Positions 27,683 through 36,419 are shown, numbered from the stretch's first letter. The stretch is 64,000 nt of DNA from Burkholderia aenigmatica (GCF_902499175.1 NZ_CABVQC010000032.1:1-64000), one strand, 5' to 3'. Notes: generated by a model not told the origin, from the sequence alone. A program made the numbers and translations.

Positions 27683-27811
27683 CAAAAGAAAGGCGCGTCC
27701 TTGGGCGGACGGCAAAGGTGGTACTGCCCAGGACTCCGTTCTCCAGCCAGGCCATCGTTCAGCGGTTGAGCCCTCTCCCTCTGTCAGCAGCTAAACAAGA
27801 AGGGGACGTAC

Positions 27812-29578
27812 ATGAGTCTCATCGAAGTCAAGGTTCCGGATATCGGCGATTTCAGCGGCGTCGATGTCATCGAAGTCAACGTGAAACCCGGCGACGTGAT
27901 CGAAAAAGAGCAGACGCTCATCACGCTCGAATCGGACAAAGCCTCCATGGAAGTGCCCAGCGACGTCGCCGGCACCGTCAAGGAAATCAAGGTCAAAGCT
28001 GGCGAGAAAGTCTCGCAAGGCACCGTCATCGCCATCGTCGAAGCAGCAGCAGGCGCCGCCGCACCCGCGAAAGCACCCGAAGCGGCCAAGCCCGCAGCGG
28101 CTGCACCCGCACCGGCCGCAGCCGCTCCTGCACCCGCGCCGCAAGCCGGCAGCTACGCCGGCGCAGTGGACATCGAATGCGACATGCTCGTGCTCGGCGC
28201 CGGCCCCGGCGGTTACTCGGCCGCGTTCCGCGCTGCCGATCTCGGCATGAAGACGGTGCTCGTCGAACGCTACTCGACGCTCGGCGGCGTGTGCCTGAAC
28301 GTCGGCTGCATCCCGTCGAAAGCGCTGCTGCATACGTCGCTCGTCGTCGAAGAAGCCGCGGCGCTCGCGTCGCACGGCATCACGTTCGGCAAGCCGGAAG
28401 TCGATCTCGACAAGCTGCGCGACTTCAAGGGCGGCGTCGTCAAGAAACTGACGACGGGCCTCGCCGGCATGGCGAAGGCACGCAAGGTCGAAGTCGTCAC
28501 CGGCGTCGGCGCATTCGTCGATCCGTATCACATGGAAGTGCAGGGCGACGGCGGCAAGAAGGTCGTCAAGTTCAAGCAGGCTATCATCGCCGCAGGCTCG
28601 CAGGCCGTTAAGCTGCCGTTCATGCCGGAAGATCCGCGGGTCGTCGATTCGACCGGCGCGCTCGAACTGCGTCAACTGCCGAAGCGCATGCTCGTGATCG
28701 GCGGCGGCATCATCGGCCTCGAAATGGCGACGGTGTACTCGACGCTCGGCGCCGAGATCGACGTCGTCGAAATGATGGACGGCCTGATGATGGGCGCGGA
28801 CCGTGACCTCGTGAAGGTCTGGGAAAAGTACAACGCGAAGCGCTTCGGCAACGTGATGCTGAAGACCAAGACGGTCGGCGCGGAAGCGAAGGAAGACGGC
28901 ATCTACGTGAAGTTCGAGGGCGAGAAGGCGCCGGCGGAAGCGCAGCGCTACGACCTCGTGCTCGTCGCGGTGGGCCGCAGCCCGAACGGCAAGAAGATCG
29001 GTGCCGACCAGGCTGGCGTCGCCGTCACGGATCGCGGTTTCATCGACGTCGACAAGCAGATGCGCACGAACGTCCCGCACATCTTCGCGATCGGCGATAT
29101 CGTCGGCCAGCCGATGCTCGCGCACAAGGCCGTGCATGAAGGCCACGTCGCAGCGGAAGCCGCGCATGGCGAAAAGGCGTACTTCGACGCCCTGCAGATT
29201 CCGTCGGTGGCGTACACCGATCCGGAAGTGGCCTGGGCCGGCAAGACGGAAGACCAGTGCAAGGCCGAAGGCATCAAGTACGGCAAGGCCGTGTTCCCGT
29301 GGGCCGCATCGGGCCGCGCGATCGCGAACGGCCGCGATGAAGGCTTCACGAAGCTGATCTTCGATGAGGAAACCCATCGCGTGATCGGCGGCGCGATCGT
29401 CGGCCTGAACGCAGGCGACCTGATCAGCGAAGTGTGCCTCGCCGTCGAGATGGGCGCGGACGCGGAAGACATCGGCAAGACGATCCATCCGCACCCGACG
29501 CTCGGCGAATCGGTCGGCATGGCCGCCGAACTGTACGAAGGCGTCTGTACCGACCTGCCGCCGCAACGCAAGAAGTAA
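27812..29578 (+). CDS. lpdA: Dihydrolipoamide dehydrogenase (E3) with N-terminal lipoyl domain
   Basis: A 588-residue flavoprotein that reoxidises the E2 lipoyl groups with NAD. An extra N-terminal lipoyl domain (about 1-80, with ESDKASMEVPSD) and an Ala/Pro linker precede the standard Lpd enzyme. That enzyme has the FAD motif VLGAGPGGYSAAF, redox disulfide GGVCLNVGCIPSK, NAD motif VIGGGIIGLEMATV, and C-terminal base in HPHPTLGESV. The lipoyl fusion is known in some proteobacterial PDH E3 enzymes and suggests dedication to the pyruvate complex. The upstream 271-base gap suggests partly independent expression from aceEF. A terminator follows. Confidence 0.96.
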   Translation: MSLIEVKVPDIGDFSGVDVIEVNVKPGDVIEKEQTLITLESDKASMEVPSDVAGTVKEIKVKAGEKVSQGTVIAIVEAAAGAAAPAKAPEAAKPAAAAPAPAAAAPAPAPQAGSYAGAVDIECDMLVLGAGPGGYSAAFRAADLGMKTVLVERYSTLGGVCLNVGCIPSKALLHTSLVVEEAAALASHGITFGKPEVDLDKLRDFKGGVVKKLTTGLAGMAKARKVEVVTGVGAFVDPYHMEVQGDGGKKVVKFKQAIIAAGSQAVKLPFMPEDPRVVDSTGALELRQLPKRMLVIGGGIIGLEMATVYSTLGAEIDVVEMMDGLMMGADRDLVKVWEKYNAKRFGNVMLKTKTVGAEAKEDGIYVKFEGEKAPAEAQRYDLVLVAVGRSPNGKKIGADQAGVAVTDRGFIDVDKQMRTNVPHIFAIGDIVGQPMLAHKAVHEGHVAAEAAHGEKAYFDALQIPSVAYTDPEVAWAGKTEDQCKAEGIKYGKAVFPWAASGRAIANGRDEGFTKLIFDEETHRVIGGAIVGLNAGDLISEVCLAVEMGADAEDIGKTIHPHPTLGESVGMAAELYEGVCTDLPPQRKK

Positions 29579-29612
29579 TGCAGCCGGCAAGGCCGGTCAG
29601 GTGCCGGCCATG

Positions 29613-29652
29613 AAAAACGCCGCCGCTCGGGAAACCGGGCGGCGGCGTTTTT
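29613..29652 (+). terminator. Terminator after lpdA
   Basis: A 14-bp stem including AAAAACGCCGCCGC and its complement, a 12-base loop, and a T-run. It could also serve the leftward gene ending at 29711. Confidence 0.85.
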
Positions 29653-29710
29653 ATTGGTTCTTGGCCAGGGCAGGGTGGGCTGGCCTATGCCGACGGCGCG
29701 GCGGCGGGAT

Positions 29711-30157
29711 CTACTTCGCCGCCCTGACGAATTGCGGAGCGACGCCGATTTTTTCGCCGAGTTGCCTGATGAACGCGTGCAATTCGTCGAGCGGCGCGGC
29801 AGCGCCGTGGGGCGGGGGCGTGTCACCCATCGAGACTTCGACTGTGAGGTAGGATTTGTTCGGACTCGATTTCGCCGGCATCACCACGATCAGGTAGCGG
29901 TAATGGCTGGTGTTGTGTTCTCCAGCGATCACGTGTTCCTCGGAAATCACCACCGTTCCATTCTTCGTCAACCATGACCGGGCCGCATCCACGATGCCGG
30001 CAAACGGTAGCTGGACCGCGTACATTTCCATCGGCCGTGGCGTTCCTGCCGGTTGAGACGTCGTCGCGGGCGGGGCGGCCGTGGCCGGGCCAGGCATCGC
30101 AAGCGCCGCGACGGAAATGGCCGTGGCGACGGCGACGGATCTGAGCGTTCTGTACAT
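29711..30157 (-). CDS. Small exported protein of unknown function
   Basis: I do not recognise this 148-residue protein. It has a clear signal peptide (MYRTLRSVAVATAISVAALA, cleavage near ATAAP at about 25-28), a Pro/Thr-rich spacer, then a compact domain. That domain contains a helix (IVDAARSWLTKNG), beta-like segments around TVVISEEHVIAGEHNTSHYRYLIVV, and a C-terminal helix (LDELHAFIRQLGEKIG). It should act in the periplasm. The ATG at 30157 is chosen because the longer frame upstream lacks a signal-like start. It has no operon partner; a terminator of the phasin gene lies upstream. Confidence 0.65.
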   Translation of the reverse strand: MYRTLRSVAVATAISVAALAMPGPATAAPPATTSQPAGTPRPMEMYAVQLPFAGIVDAARSWLTKNGTVVISEEHVIAGEHNTSHYRYLIVVMPAKSSPNKSYLTVEVSMGDTPPPHGAAAPLDELHAFIRQLGEKIGVAPQFVRAAK

Positions 30158-30276
30158 GAATGAAATGGGACGGCGAAACGTTCTTCTTCGTGGTGGGCAT
30201 CCGCGATGCCGTGCGACGAAAGAGGCCAATGACCGGCAGGGATTGTCGCCCGATCGCATGTTCTGGCGCCAGAAAT

Positions 30277-30304
30277 AAAAAAGCCGCGCTGGGCGCGGCT
30301 TTTT
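30277..30304 (-). terminator. Terminator after the phasin gene
   Basis: A GCCGCGC stem extended by A/T pairs (12 bp in all) with a TGG loop and T-runs on both sides, 17 bases beyond the phasin stop. Confidence 0.82.
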
Positions 30305-30320
30305 CAGGAGCAGGGGACGC

Positions 30321-30887
30321 TTACGCGGCCGGCTTGCTCGTACGACGTGCAGCAGCGGCGGTAGCAGCCTTCGTTGCGACGGCAGCAGCGGCGTTGAAGT
30401 TCGTTTCAGCGATTTCGACGGCTTGCTTCGTTGCCTTCTGAACCGTTTCGTACGTGGTGTTCGCAGCGTTCAGTGCCGACTTCAGCGCAGCGACAGCCGT
30501 TTCCGAACCAGCCGGGGCGTTCTTCGCGACGTTGTCGACGAGTGCCTGGACCTTCTTGTTCTGCTCTTCGAATTGCGCTTCGGCAACCTTCGTGAACTCG
30601 GCTTGCGTCGACGATGCGATTTCATACAGGTGACGGCCGTACGACAGCACCTTTTCCGCGACCGGCTGCGACAGGCTGGCTTGCAGCGCGATCAGTTCCT
30701 GTGCGTCCTTCACCGACAGCAGGCGCTGTGCGTTTTCCTGGCTCTCGGCCAGCGTCGACTTCACGACCTGCAGGTTGAGTTCGATCAGCTTTTCGACGCC
30801 TTCGAACGCCTTGGTCGTCAGACCGAACAGGCTTTCGAGGTTGGCTTTCTGGGCGGCGGCGATTTGCTCGGGGGTCAGCAAGGACAT
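30321..30887 (-). CDS. phaP: Phasin (PHA granule-associated protein)
   Basis: A 188-residue, mostly helical protein without membrane segments. It starts MSLLTPEQIAAAQKANLESL, continues with LFGLTTKAFEGVEKLIELN, and ends in an Ala/Lys-rich tail (TAAAARRTSKPAA). This is the standard Burkholderia/Cupriavidus phasin pattern. Phasins coat polyhydroxyalkanoate granules and limit their size. An AGGAG ribosome site sits just before the ATG. A consensus promoter lies about 100 bases upstream, flanked by two GTGC-type palindromes that may bind PhaR, the PHA-responsive repressor. No PHA synthase gene is in the window. Confidence 0.93.
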   Translation of the reverse strand: MSLLTPEQIAAAQKANLESLFGLTTKAFEGVEKLIELNLQVVKSTLAESQENAQRLLSVKDAQELIALQASLSQPVAEKVLSYGRHLYEIASSTQAEFTKVAEAQFEEQNKKVQALVDNVAKNAPAGSETAVAALKSALNAANTTYETVQKATKQAVEIAETNFNAAAAVATKAATAAAARRTSKPAA

Positions 30888-30962
30888 GTCAAGCTCCTGA
30901 AAAGCGATCGCGTCGATCGCAGGGGAAAGGGCACTACGCTGGGGAACCTCGGATGCGCGTGC

Positions 30963-30978
30963 TTTGTGCAACGCAGCA
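30963..30978. promoter_or_regulatory. Candidate PhaR-type operator at the phasin start site
   Basis: TTGTGCAACGCAGCAA contains opposed TGC/GCA elements and lies right at the predicted transcription start. Known PhaR sites are TGC/GCA-rich, so this is a plausible operator, inferred from context. Confidence 0.4.
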
Positions 30979-30987
30979 ATGAGGCTT

Positions 30988-31015
30988 ATTTTAGGGCAGA
31001 CAAAACCATTGTCAA
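30988..31015 (-). promoter_or_regulatory. Sigma-70 promoter of the phasin gene
   Basis: On the minus strand TTGACA (31015-31010) and TAAAAT (30993-30988) are 16 bases apart. This is a strong promoter, giving a start near 30981 and a leader of about 94 bases. Confidence 0.78.
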
Positions 31016-31022
31016 GTATTTT

Positions 31023-31037
31023 TTGTGCGTTGCACAA
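31023..31037. promoter_or_regulatory. Candidate PhaR-type operator upstream of the phasin -35
   Basis: TTGTGC-GTT-GCACAA is a perfect 6-bp inverted repeat eight bases upstream of the -35. It shares the GTGC core with the element at 30963, so the pair flanks the promoter. The rest of the gap to 31540 (about 500 bases) holds small hairpins (31048-31057, 31260-31287, 31381-31401) but no gene I can support. Confidence 0.42.
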
Positions 31038-31540
31038 TCATGACAAATTATCGATAAAACAACGAGTTATCGCGTCGATTCGGAATCGGTTTCAGGCGTG
31101 TTCCCGGATGGTGCGCACGACCGTGGGGCAGGCGCGGCGCACCATGATCATGCACAGGTAAACCTGACAGGCCTGTGGAACGTTATCCTTCTGTTCCTGT
31201 CGAAAAACGCGCCGTTTCGATGCGTGTACCGTGGCGACGTGCCGTCGTCATGGCCGAGACCGGCGCCCCTGGCACCCCGAGCGCCGGATACGTAGTTTCC
31301 CCGCTTTAAATCGCCTCCGAAGTGACGTTATCTCAATTAACCGTGTGTAATCGGGAGACGGGTACTGTCGGGCAGCGCATCCCATCAATTTTTTCGATGG
31401 GAGCGGGAGGGTTCATTGGTCAGAGGTTGGCCGACCCTTACATTCCGGTTTAACGACGATCGGTAAGTGCCTAATATTGCTCTTTTTTTCAGCTTTAACT
31501 ACACTTGCGGAAACCTCCCGCCCGCTTTGTCCAGACCCCA

Positions 31541-32707
31541 ATGAAAGCCGAATCGTTTTCACCGCGCAGATTGTTGCAGAGCATGACGCTCGGCACGGCT
31601 GTGTCGGTCGCAGTCGCCTTGCTGGCGACCACCGCGACCGTCGCGCCCGCTGACGCCTTTGCCGCCACTGCGAAGACCCAACAAGCCGCCAAGAAAAAGG
31701 CTGTCGCTCCTGCTTCGTCCGCGAAGAAGAAGTCTGCCAAGGCCAGCTCCGACAAATCCGCCAAGGTCGCCGCAGCCGATGCGCCGCGCGCGAAGGCATC
31801 GCGCAAGCGCGTGACGCTCGCGTCGAACGTGCATGGCGGCCATCACGGCGCAGTTCGCAAGGTCGCGTTCCAGCCGCGCCGGCCGACCGTCGGCCAGGCT
31901 TTCGGCCTGCACGACACGCCGGACGCGCTCGCGCTGCGTTCGAGCGTCGCGTACGTCGTCGACCAAAACTCGGGCGAGCCGCTGTTCGACAAGAATTCGC
32001 ACGCCGTCGTGCCGATCGCGTCGATCTCGAAGCTGATGACCGCAATGGTCGTGCTCGACTCAAAGACGCCGATGACCGACCAGATCGAAGTCACCGACGA
32101 AGACCGCGACTACGAGAAGGGCACGGGCTCGCGCCTGTCGGTCGGCTCGGTGCTGTCGCGTGAAGACATGCTGCACATCGCGCTGATGGCGTCGGAAAAC
32201 CGCGCGGCCGCCGCGCTGTCGCGTTACTACCAGGGTGGCCGCCCGGCGTTCATCGCCGCGATGAACGCGAAGGCGAAGTCGCTCGGCATGACCGACACGC
32301 ACTTCGAGAATTCGACGGGTCTGTCGAGCTCGAACGTGTCGAGCGCGCGCGACCTCGTGAAGATGGTCAATGCGGCGTACCAGTACCCGATGATTCGTCA
32401 GTTCTCGACCGATCGCACCTACGAGGTGTACACGGGCAAGCGCAATCTCGTCTACAACAGCACGAACGCGCTGATCCGCGGCAATGGCTCGTGGGACATC
32501 GGTCTGCAGAAGACGGGCTTCATCAACGAAGCGGGCGAATGCCTCGTGATGCAGGCGACGATCCACGGCAAGCCGATGGTGATGGTGCTGCTGGATTCGT
32601 TCGGCAAGTATTCGCGCTTCGCCGATGCGGCGCGCCTGCGCAACTGGCTCGATGCCGGCGGCGGCGAGCGCCTGACGGCGGCCAACACGCCGAACGGCGG
32701 AACCTGA
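31541..32707 (+). CDS. pbpG: D-alanyl-D-alanine endopeptidase (PbpG/PBP7-like)
   Basis: A 388-residue low-molecular-weight penicillin-binding protein of the S11 family, which trims or cuts peptidoglycan cross-links. A long signal peptide (about 1-42) is followed by a Lys/Ala-rich segment (43-90) that may be a flexible or cell-wall-binding spacer. The three active-site motifs are intact: S161-ISK164, S218-EN, and K324-TG. It should therefore act in the periplasm. The ATG at 31541 is preferred to an upstream TTG at 31505, although no strong ribosome site precedes either. It is a single gene ending in a bidirectional terminator. Confidence 0.92.
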   Translation: MKAESFSPRRLLQSMTLGTAVSVAVALLATTATVAPADAFAATAKTQQAAKKKAVAPASSAKKKSAKASSDKSAKVAAADAPRAKASRKRVTLASNVHGGHHGAVRKVAFQPRRPTVGQAFGLHDTPDALALRSSVAYVVDQNSGEPLFDKNSHAVVPIASISKLMTAMVVLDSKTPMTDQIEVTDEDRDYEKGTGSRLSVGSVLSREDMLHIALMASENRAAAALSRYYQGGRPAFIAAMNAKAKSLGMTDTHFENSTGLSSSNVSSARDLVKMVNAAYQYPMIRQFSTDRTYEVYTGKRNLVYNSTNALIRGNGSWDIGLQKTGFINEAGECLVMQATIHGKPMVMVLLDSFGKYSRFADAARLRNWLDAGGGERLTAANTPNGGT

Positions 32708-32750
32708 TCGCACGCTGGCGTGGCGGTTCGCTGCCACGCCGATGGCTGAA

Positions 32751-32778
32751 AAAAAGCCCCGCAATCGCGGGGCTTTTT
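32751..32778. terminator. Bidirectional terminator after pbpG
   Basis: A 12-bp stem (AAAAAGCCCCGC / GCGGGGCTTTTT) with an AATC loop lies between the convergent pbpG and IclR genes and serves both. Confidence 0.88.
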
Positions 32779-32799
32779 CATTGGGTGCGCGGGAGCGGC

Positions 32800-33609
32800 T
32801 TACGCCTGCCGCTGCAGCCCGTCTGCGTCCTTCGCGGGCGCCGGCCGGTAGCCGAGCGATTCCGAAATGGTGAGGGCCGTCCGGCTCAACTGGCCGAGCC
32901 ACGCATCCTGCAGACGATCGGCCGGTGCCGACAGCGACAGGCCCGCGACGAGCTTGCCCGAATCGTCGTAGATGCCGGCCGCGATACAGCGCACGCCGAG
33001 CTCCAGCTCCTCGTTGTCGCGCGCGCACGATTGCTGGCGGACGATCGTCAGCTCGCGCTCGAGCTTTGCGATGTCGGTGATGCTGTTCTGCGTATGGCCG
33101 GACAGCCCCGTGCGCGTCGCGTAGGCGCGCACGCGCGACGTTTCGTCGGCCGCGAGGAACAGCTTGCCGACCGACGTGAGGTGCAGCGGCGCGCGGCCAC
33201 CGATCGCGCGGACGACCTGCATTCCCGAACGCTCCGAATACGCACGCTCGATGTAGACGATCTCGTCGCCCTGGCGTACCGACAGGTTCACGGTCTGCCC
33301 GGTGAGGCGGTGCAGCTCGCGCATCGGCATCAACGCCGCGTCGCGCACCGACAGGCGCGCCTTCACGAGGTTGCCGAGCTCCAGCAGCCGCATGCCGAGG
33401 CGGTAGGTGCCGGGATCGGAGCGGTCGACGAGACGGCAGGTCACCATGTCGTTGAGGATGCGGTGTGCTGTCGACGGGTGCAGCTCCGTCCGCTGCGCAA
33501 GTTCCTTCAGGCTGACAGGGTCACTGTGCGCGGCGAGCGCGTCCAGCAGCCGCATCATACGTTCGATCACCTGGATCGACGTTTTGGAATCCGGGGTGGG
33601 TTGGCTCAT
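32800..33609 (-). CDS. IclR-family transcriptional regulator
   Basis: A 269-residue regulator with an N-terminal winged helix-turn-helix (VIERMMRLLDALAA, then SLKELAQRTELHPSTAHRIL) and a C-terminal IclR ligand-binding GAF-like domain (about 90-255; MREL...LTGQTVNLSVRQGDE, then QQSCARDNEELELGVRCIAAGI). It is divergent from lutA-lutB with 182 bases between starts, so it probably controls lactate or related oxidation genes and itself; the effector is unknown. A perfect 12-base palindrome lies just upstream of its start. The ATG at 33609 matches the family start; the longer frame is not supported. Confidence 0.9.
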   Translation of the reverse strand: MSQPTPDSKTSIQVIERMMRLLDALAAHSDPVSLKELAQRTELHPSTAHRILNDMVTCRLVDRSDPGTYRLGMRLLELGNLVKARLSVRDAALMPMRELHRLTGQTVNLSVRQGDEIVYIERAYSERSGMQVVRAIGGRAPLHLTSVGKLFLAADETSRVRAYATRTGLSGHTQNSITDIAKLERELTIVRQQSCARDNEELELGVRCIAAGIYDDSGKLVAGLSLSAPADRLQDAWLGQLSRTALTISESLGYRPAPAKDADGLQRQA

Positions 33610-33626
33610 GTCGGGGGAGAAATCGG

Positions 33627-33638
33627 TTGACGCGTCAA
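33627..33638. promoter_or_regulatory. 12-base palindrome before the IclR-type gene
   Basis: TTGACGCGTCAA is a perfect palindrome 18 bases upstream of the regulator start, within the iclR-lutA divergent region. It is a candidate autoregulatory operator, inferred from position. Confidence 0.42.
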
Positions 33639-33735
33639 GCGGTGTTGCAACGATTGTATCTCGTATCGTGAAAAAAGCGAACGGCGTTCGAGGAAATCCT
33701 CGTTTCGCGCGGTGCGGGCTTGCGCGCGAGCGGCG

Positions 33736-33764
33736 TTGGTCTTGCCGGCCAAACGGCGGATAAT
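33736..33764 (+). promoter_or_regulatory. Putative lutA promoter
   Basis: TTGGTC and GATAAT are exactly 17 bases apart and end 27 bases before the lutA ATG, which has an AAGGAG ribosome site. Confidence 0.6.
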
Positions 33765-33791
33765 GAGAGCCGTTTTCTCGAAGGAGCACGT

Positions 33792-34514
33792 ATGCGAGTC
33801 GGTTTGTTCGTGACCTGCCTGGTCGATCTGATGCGCCCCGAAATCGGTTTTTCGGCGCTCAAGCTGATTCGCGACGCCGGCTACGAGGTGATCGTGCCGC
33901 CCGCGCAGACTTGCTGCGGCCAGCCGGCCTACAACTCGGGCGACCGCGCGCTGGCGCGCGATCTCGCGGAAAAGACCTTGCGCGAGTTCGAGCAGTTCGA
34001 TTACGTCGTCGCGCCGTCGGGGGCATGCGGCGGGATGATTCGCGCGCATTACGGCGACCTGTTCCGTGACGACCCCGAGCTGATGGGGCGCTATACGCGG
34101 TTCCAGCAGAAAGTCTACGAACTGACCGATTTCCTGGCGAATGTCGCGAAGGTGTCGCTCGCGCCCGGCGAATTCACGGGGCCCGTCACCTATCACGATT
34201 CGTGCTCGGGCCTGCGCGAGCTCGGCGTGAAGGCGCAGCCGCGCGCGCTGCTCGCGCAGCGCGGCATCGCGGTCACCGAGATGAAGGACTGCGAGCACTG
34301 CTGCGGCTTCGGCGGCACGTTCGCGGTCAAGTACGGCGACATTTCGGCGGCCATCGCGGACGAGAAATGTGCGAACGTGCGCGCGTCGGGTACGGGCGCC
34401 GTCGTGCTCGGCGATCTCGGCTGCATGCTGAACATCGAAGGGCGGTTGCGCCGCACCGGCGACCGCGACACGCGCGTGCTGCACGTCGCGCAGGTGCTGG
34501 CGGGCGACGTCTGA
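33792..34514 (+). CDS. lutA: LutA/YkgE-type (Fe-S) oxidoreductase subunit
   Basis: A 240-residue protein of the CCG-domain family. The paired cysteine motifs are all present: QTCCGQP at 40-46, APSGACGGMI, HDSCSGLRELGV and EHCCGFGGTF. These bind iron-sulfur or haterodisulfide-like redox centres. In Bacillus and many proteobacteria LutA works with LutB and LutC to oxidise L-lactate to pyruvate; that role is inferred by homology. It is preceded by AAGGAG and a good promoter, divergent from an IclR regulator, and 34 bases ahead of lutB. It starts at 33792 rather than the in-frame upstream codon. Confidence 0.9.
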   Translation: MRVGLFVTCLVDLMRPEIGFSALKLIRDAGYEVIVPPAQTCCGQPAYNSGDRALARDLAEKTLREFEQFDYVVAPSGACGGMIRAHYGDLFRDDPELMGRYTRFQQKVYELTDFLANVAKVSLAPGEFTGPVTYHDSCSGLRELGVKAQPRALLAQRGIAVTEMKDCEHCCGFGGTFAVKYGDISAAIADEKCANVRASGTGAVVLGDLGCMLNIEGRLRRTGDRDTRVLHVAQVLAGDV

Positions 34515-34548
34515 CGCCCGGTTCCGCTCACTTTTCCCCGATACCGCG

Positions 34549-35961
34549 ATGCAAGTCCAATCGATGCATTTCAAGGCGCGCGCCGGCCAGAAGCTGGCCG
34601 ACCAGCGCCTGCAGCAGAACCTGAAGAAGCTGTCGACGAAGTTCGTGTCCGCGCGCGCCGATGCGATGACCGCGATCGACTTCCCGGCCACGCGCGCCGC
34701 GCTGAAGGCCCGTCGCAACCGCGCGCTGGAGAACCTCGACGTATGGCTCGAGGCGTTCGAGCGCGAGGCGGCGCGGCGCGGCACGACGGTGCTGTTCGCC
34801 GAAACGACCGCGGACGCCGCGCGGCTCGTGGCCGACATCGCGCGCCGTCACGACGTGAGGAAGGTCATCAAGACCAAGTCGATGGTGTCGGAGGAAATGC
34901 GCCTGAACGCGGTGCTCGCGGAGATGGGCGTGCAGTCGATCGAGACGGATCTCGGCGAATACATCCTGCAGATCAACGACAACGAGCCGCCGAGCCACAT
35001 CATTGCGCCCGTCGTGCACAAGGACAAGGACGAGATCGCCGACCTGTTCGCGCGCACGCACCATCGCGAGCGGCTCACCGAGATTCCGGACATGACGCGT
35101 GAGGCGCGCGAGGTGCTGCGCCCGCATTTCATGTCGGCCGACATGGGCGTGACGGGCGGCAACTTCGTGATCGCCGAGACCGGCTCGGTCGCGATCGTGA
35201 CGAACGAAGGGAACGAGGGGATGTGCACGGTGATGCCGCGCGTGCATGTGGCGGTGACGGGCATCGAGAAGGTGCTGCCGACGCTCGAGGATCTCGCGAC
35301 TGCGATGCGCCTGCTGCCGCGTTCCGCGACGGGGCAGAAGACGTCGAACTATTTCTCGCTGCTGACCGGGCCCCGCGGCCCAGGCGACGAGGACGGCCCC
35401 GAGCACAACTACGTGGTGCTCGTCGACGGCGGCCGCACCGGGCTGATCGGCGGCGAGTTCCAGGAAATGCTGCGCTGCATCCGTTGCGGCGCTTGCATGA
35501 ACCATTGTCCGGTTTACCAGAAGGTCGGCGGCCATGCGTACGGCTGGGTCTATCCGGGACCGATGGGGTCGGTGCTGACGCCGAGCTACGTCGGGCTCGA
35601 CCGCGCGCTCGACCTGCCGCAGGCCGCGACGCTCTGCGGGGAATGCGACAGCGTGTGTCCGGCCGGGATTCCGTTGTCGCATCTGTTGCGCACGCTGCGC
35701 GAGAAGCAGGTCGAGCGGCACCTGCGGCCGTGGCGCGAGCGGGCGGCGCTCGCCGCATGGGGCTTCGTCGCGCGCCGGCCGATGTTGTACGCGCTGACGA
35801 CCAAGCTCGCGGTGCGCATCCTCGAGCGGCTGGGCGGCAACGGCGGCACGCTGCGGCGCCTGCCGATGATGGGCGGCTGGATGGATACGCGCGACATGCC
35901 GACACCGACCGGGCGCACGTTCCGCGAGCTGTACGCGGCGTCGCAAAGTCACCTCGGCTGA
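34549..35961 (+). CDS. lutB: LutB/YkgF-type iron-sulfur protein of lactate oxidation
   Basis: A 470-residue protein with an N-terminal LUD domain and a C-terminal ferredoxin-like region. Two cluster motifs are visible: CIRCGACMNHCPV starting at Cys310, and CGECDSVCPAGIP about 60 residues later. Segments such as KTKSMVSEEMRLN and ADMGVTGGNFVIAETGS are typical LutB. It should carry electrons in the LutABC lactate oxidase. Unusually, no lutC (the small LUD subunit) follows: downstream are a short membrane protein and a phosphatase. It is probably in an operon with lutA. Confidence 0.92.
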   Translation: MQVQSMHFKARAGQKLADQRLQQNLKKLSTKFVSARADAMTAIDFPATRAALKARRNRALENLDVWLEAFEREAARRGTTVLFAETTADAARLVADIARRHDVRKVIKTKSMVSEEMRLNAVLAEMGVQSIETDLGEYILQINDNEPPSHIIAPVVHKDKDEIADLFARTHHRERLTEIPDMTREAREVLRPHFMSADMGVTGGNFVIAETGSVAIVTNEGNEGMCTVMPRVHVAVTGIEKVLPTLEDLATAMRLLPRSATGQKTSNYFSLLTGPRGPGDEDGPEHNYVVLVDGGRTGLIGGEFQEMLRCIRCGACMNHCPVYQKVGGHAYGWVYPGPMGSVLTPSYVGLDRALDLPQAATLCGECDSVCPAGIPLSHLLRTLREKQVERHLRPWRERAALAAWGFVARRPMLYALTTKLAVRILERLGGNGGTLRRLPMMGGWMDTRDMPTPTGRTFRELYAASQSHLG

Positions 35962-36090
35962 TGACTGTTCATCCGGCGACAACAGTGCGTTCGCTATTTG
36001 TATATTTATCTCGATAGGTGCGGTCTATAGAATCCTGTCTGTAGTCCCCGGAATTGGGTTTCGGGGTACGAGGTCAAGGAGGTCCGCATC

Positions 36091-36318
36091 ATGAGAAAGA
36101 CAATATCGATGTACTGGCCGCTGGCAATCGTCGTCCCGCTGGCTGCGGCTGCCTATCTGCATGCGATGGCCGATGCGCCGTCGCGTGGTCCGCTCGCGGT
36201 TCACCAGGCATCCGCCGAACTGGCGCGTGCAGTGTCGTTCGGGCTGGTCGGCGACGCGGCGAAGCCGCTGCCGGCGGCATCCGGCGACGTCGTGCTCGCT
36301 GCGCCGAAGGCGCTGTAA
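36091..36318 (+). CDS. Short membrane-anchored or exported protein
   Basis: I do not recognise this 75-residue protein. It has a single hydrophobic segment (about residues 9-25, PLAIVVPLAAAAYLHAMA) after a short basic start, fitting a signal anchor or signal peptide. The remainder is Ala-rich and of low complexity (LAVHQASAELARAV...). A very strong ribosome site (AAGGAGG) and an AT-rich upstream stretch (TATTTGTATATTTATC near 35994-36009) support expression. It lies between lutB and the phosphatase gene. The function is unknown. Confidence 0.6.
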   Translation: MRKTISMYWPLAIVVPLAAAAYLHAMADAPSRGPLAVHQASAELARAVSFGLVGDAAKPLPAASGDVVLAAPKAL

Positions 36319-36419
36319 TGCAGGGCGCCGTCGCTTTGTGCGGCGGCGCGATTTCGGCCGCCTTTGTATAATGGCGTGCTCTTTTCCCACGCGGTCCGCC
36401 GCGGCTTTCCGATAGTGCG

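Noticed and set aside
31038..31540. Possible RNA gene or riboswitch before pbpG
   Set aside because: Only short isolated hairpins were seen. No known riboswitch core or clear promoter-terminator pair supports a call.
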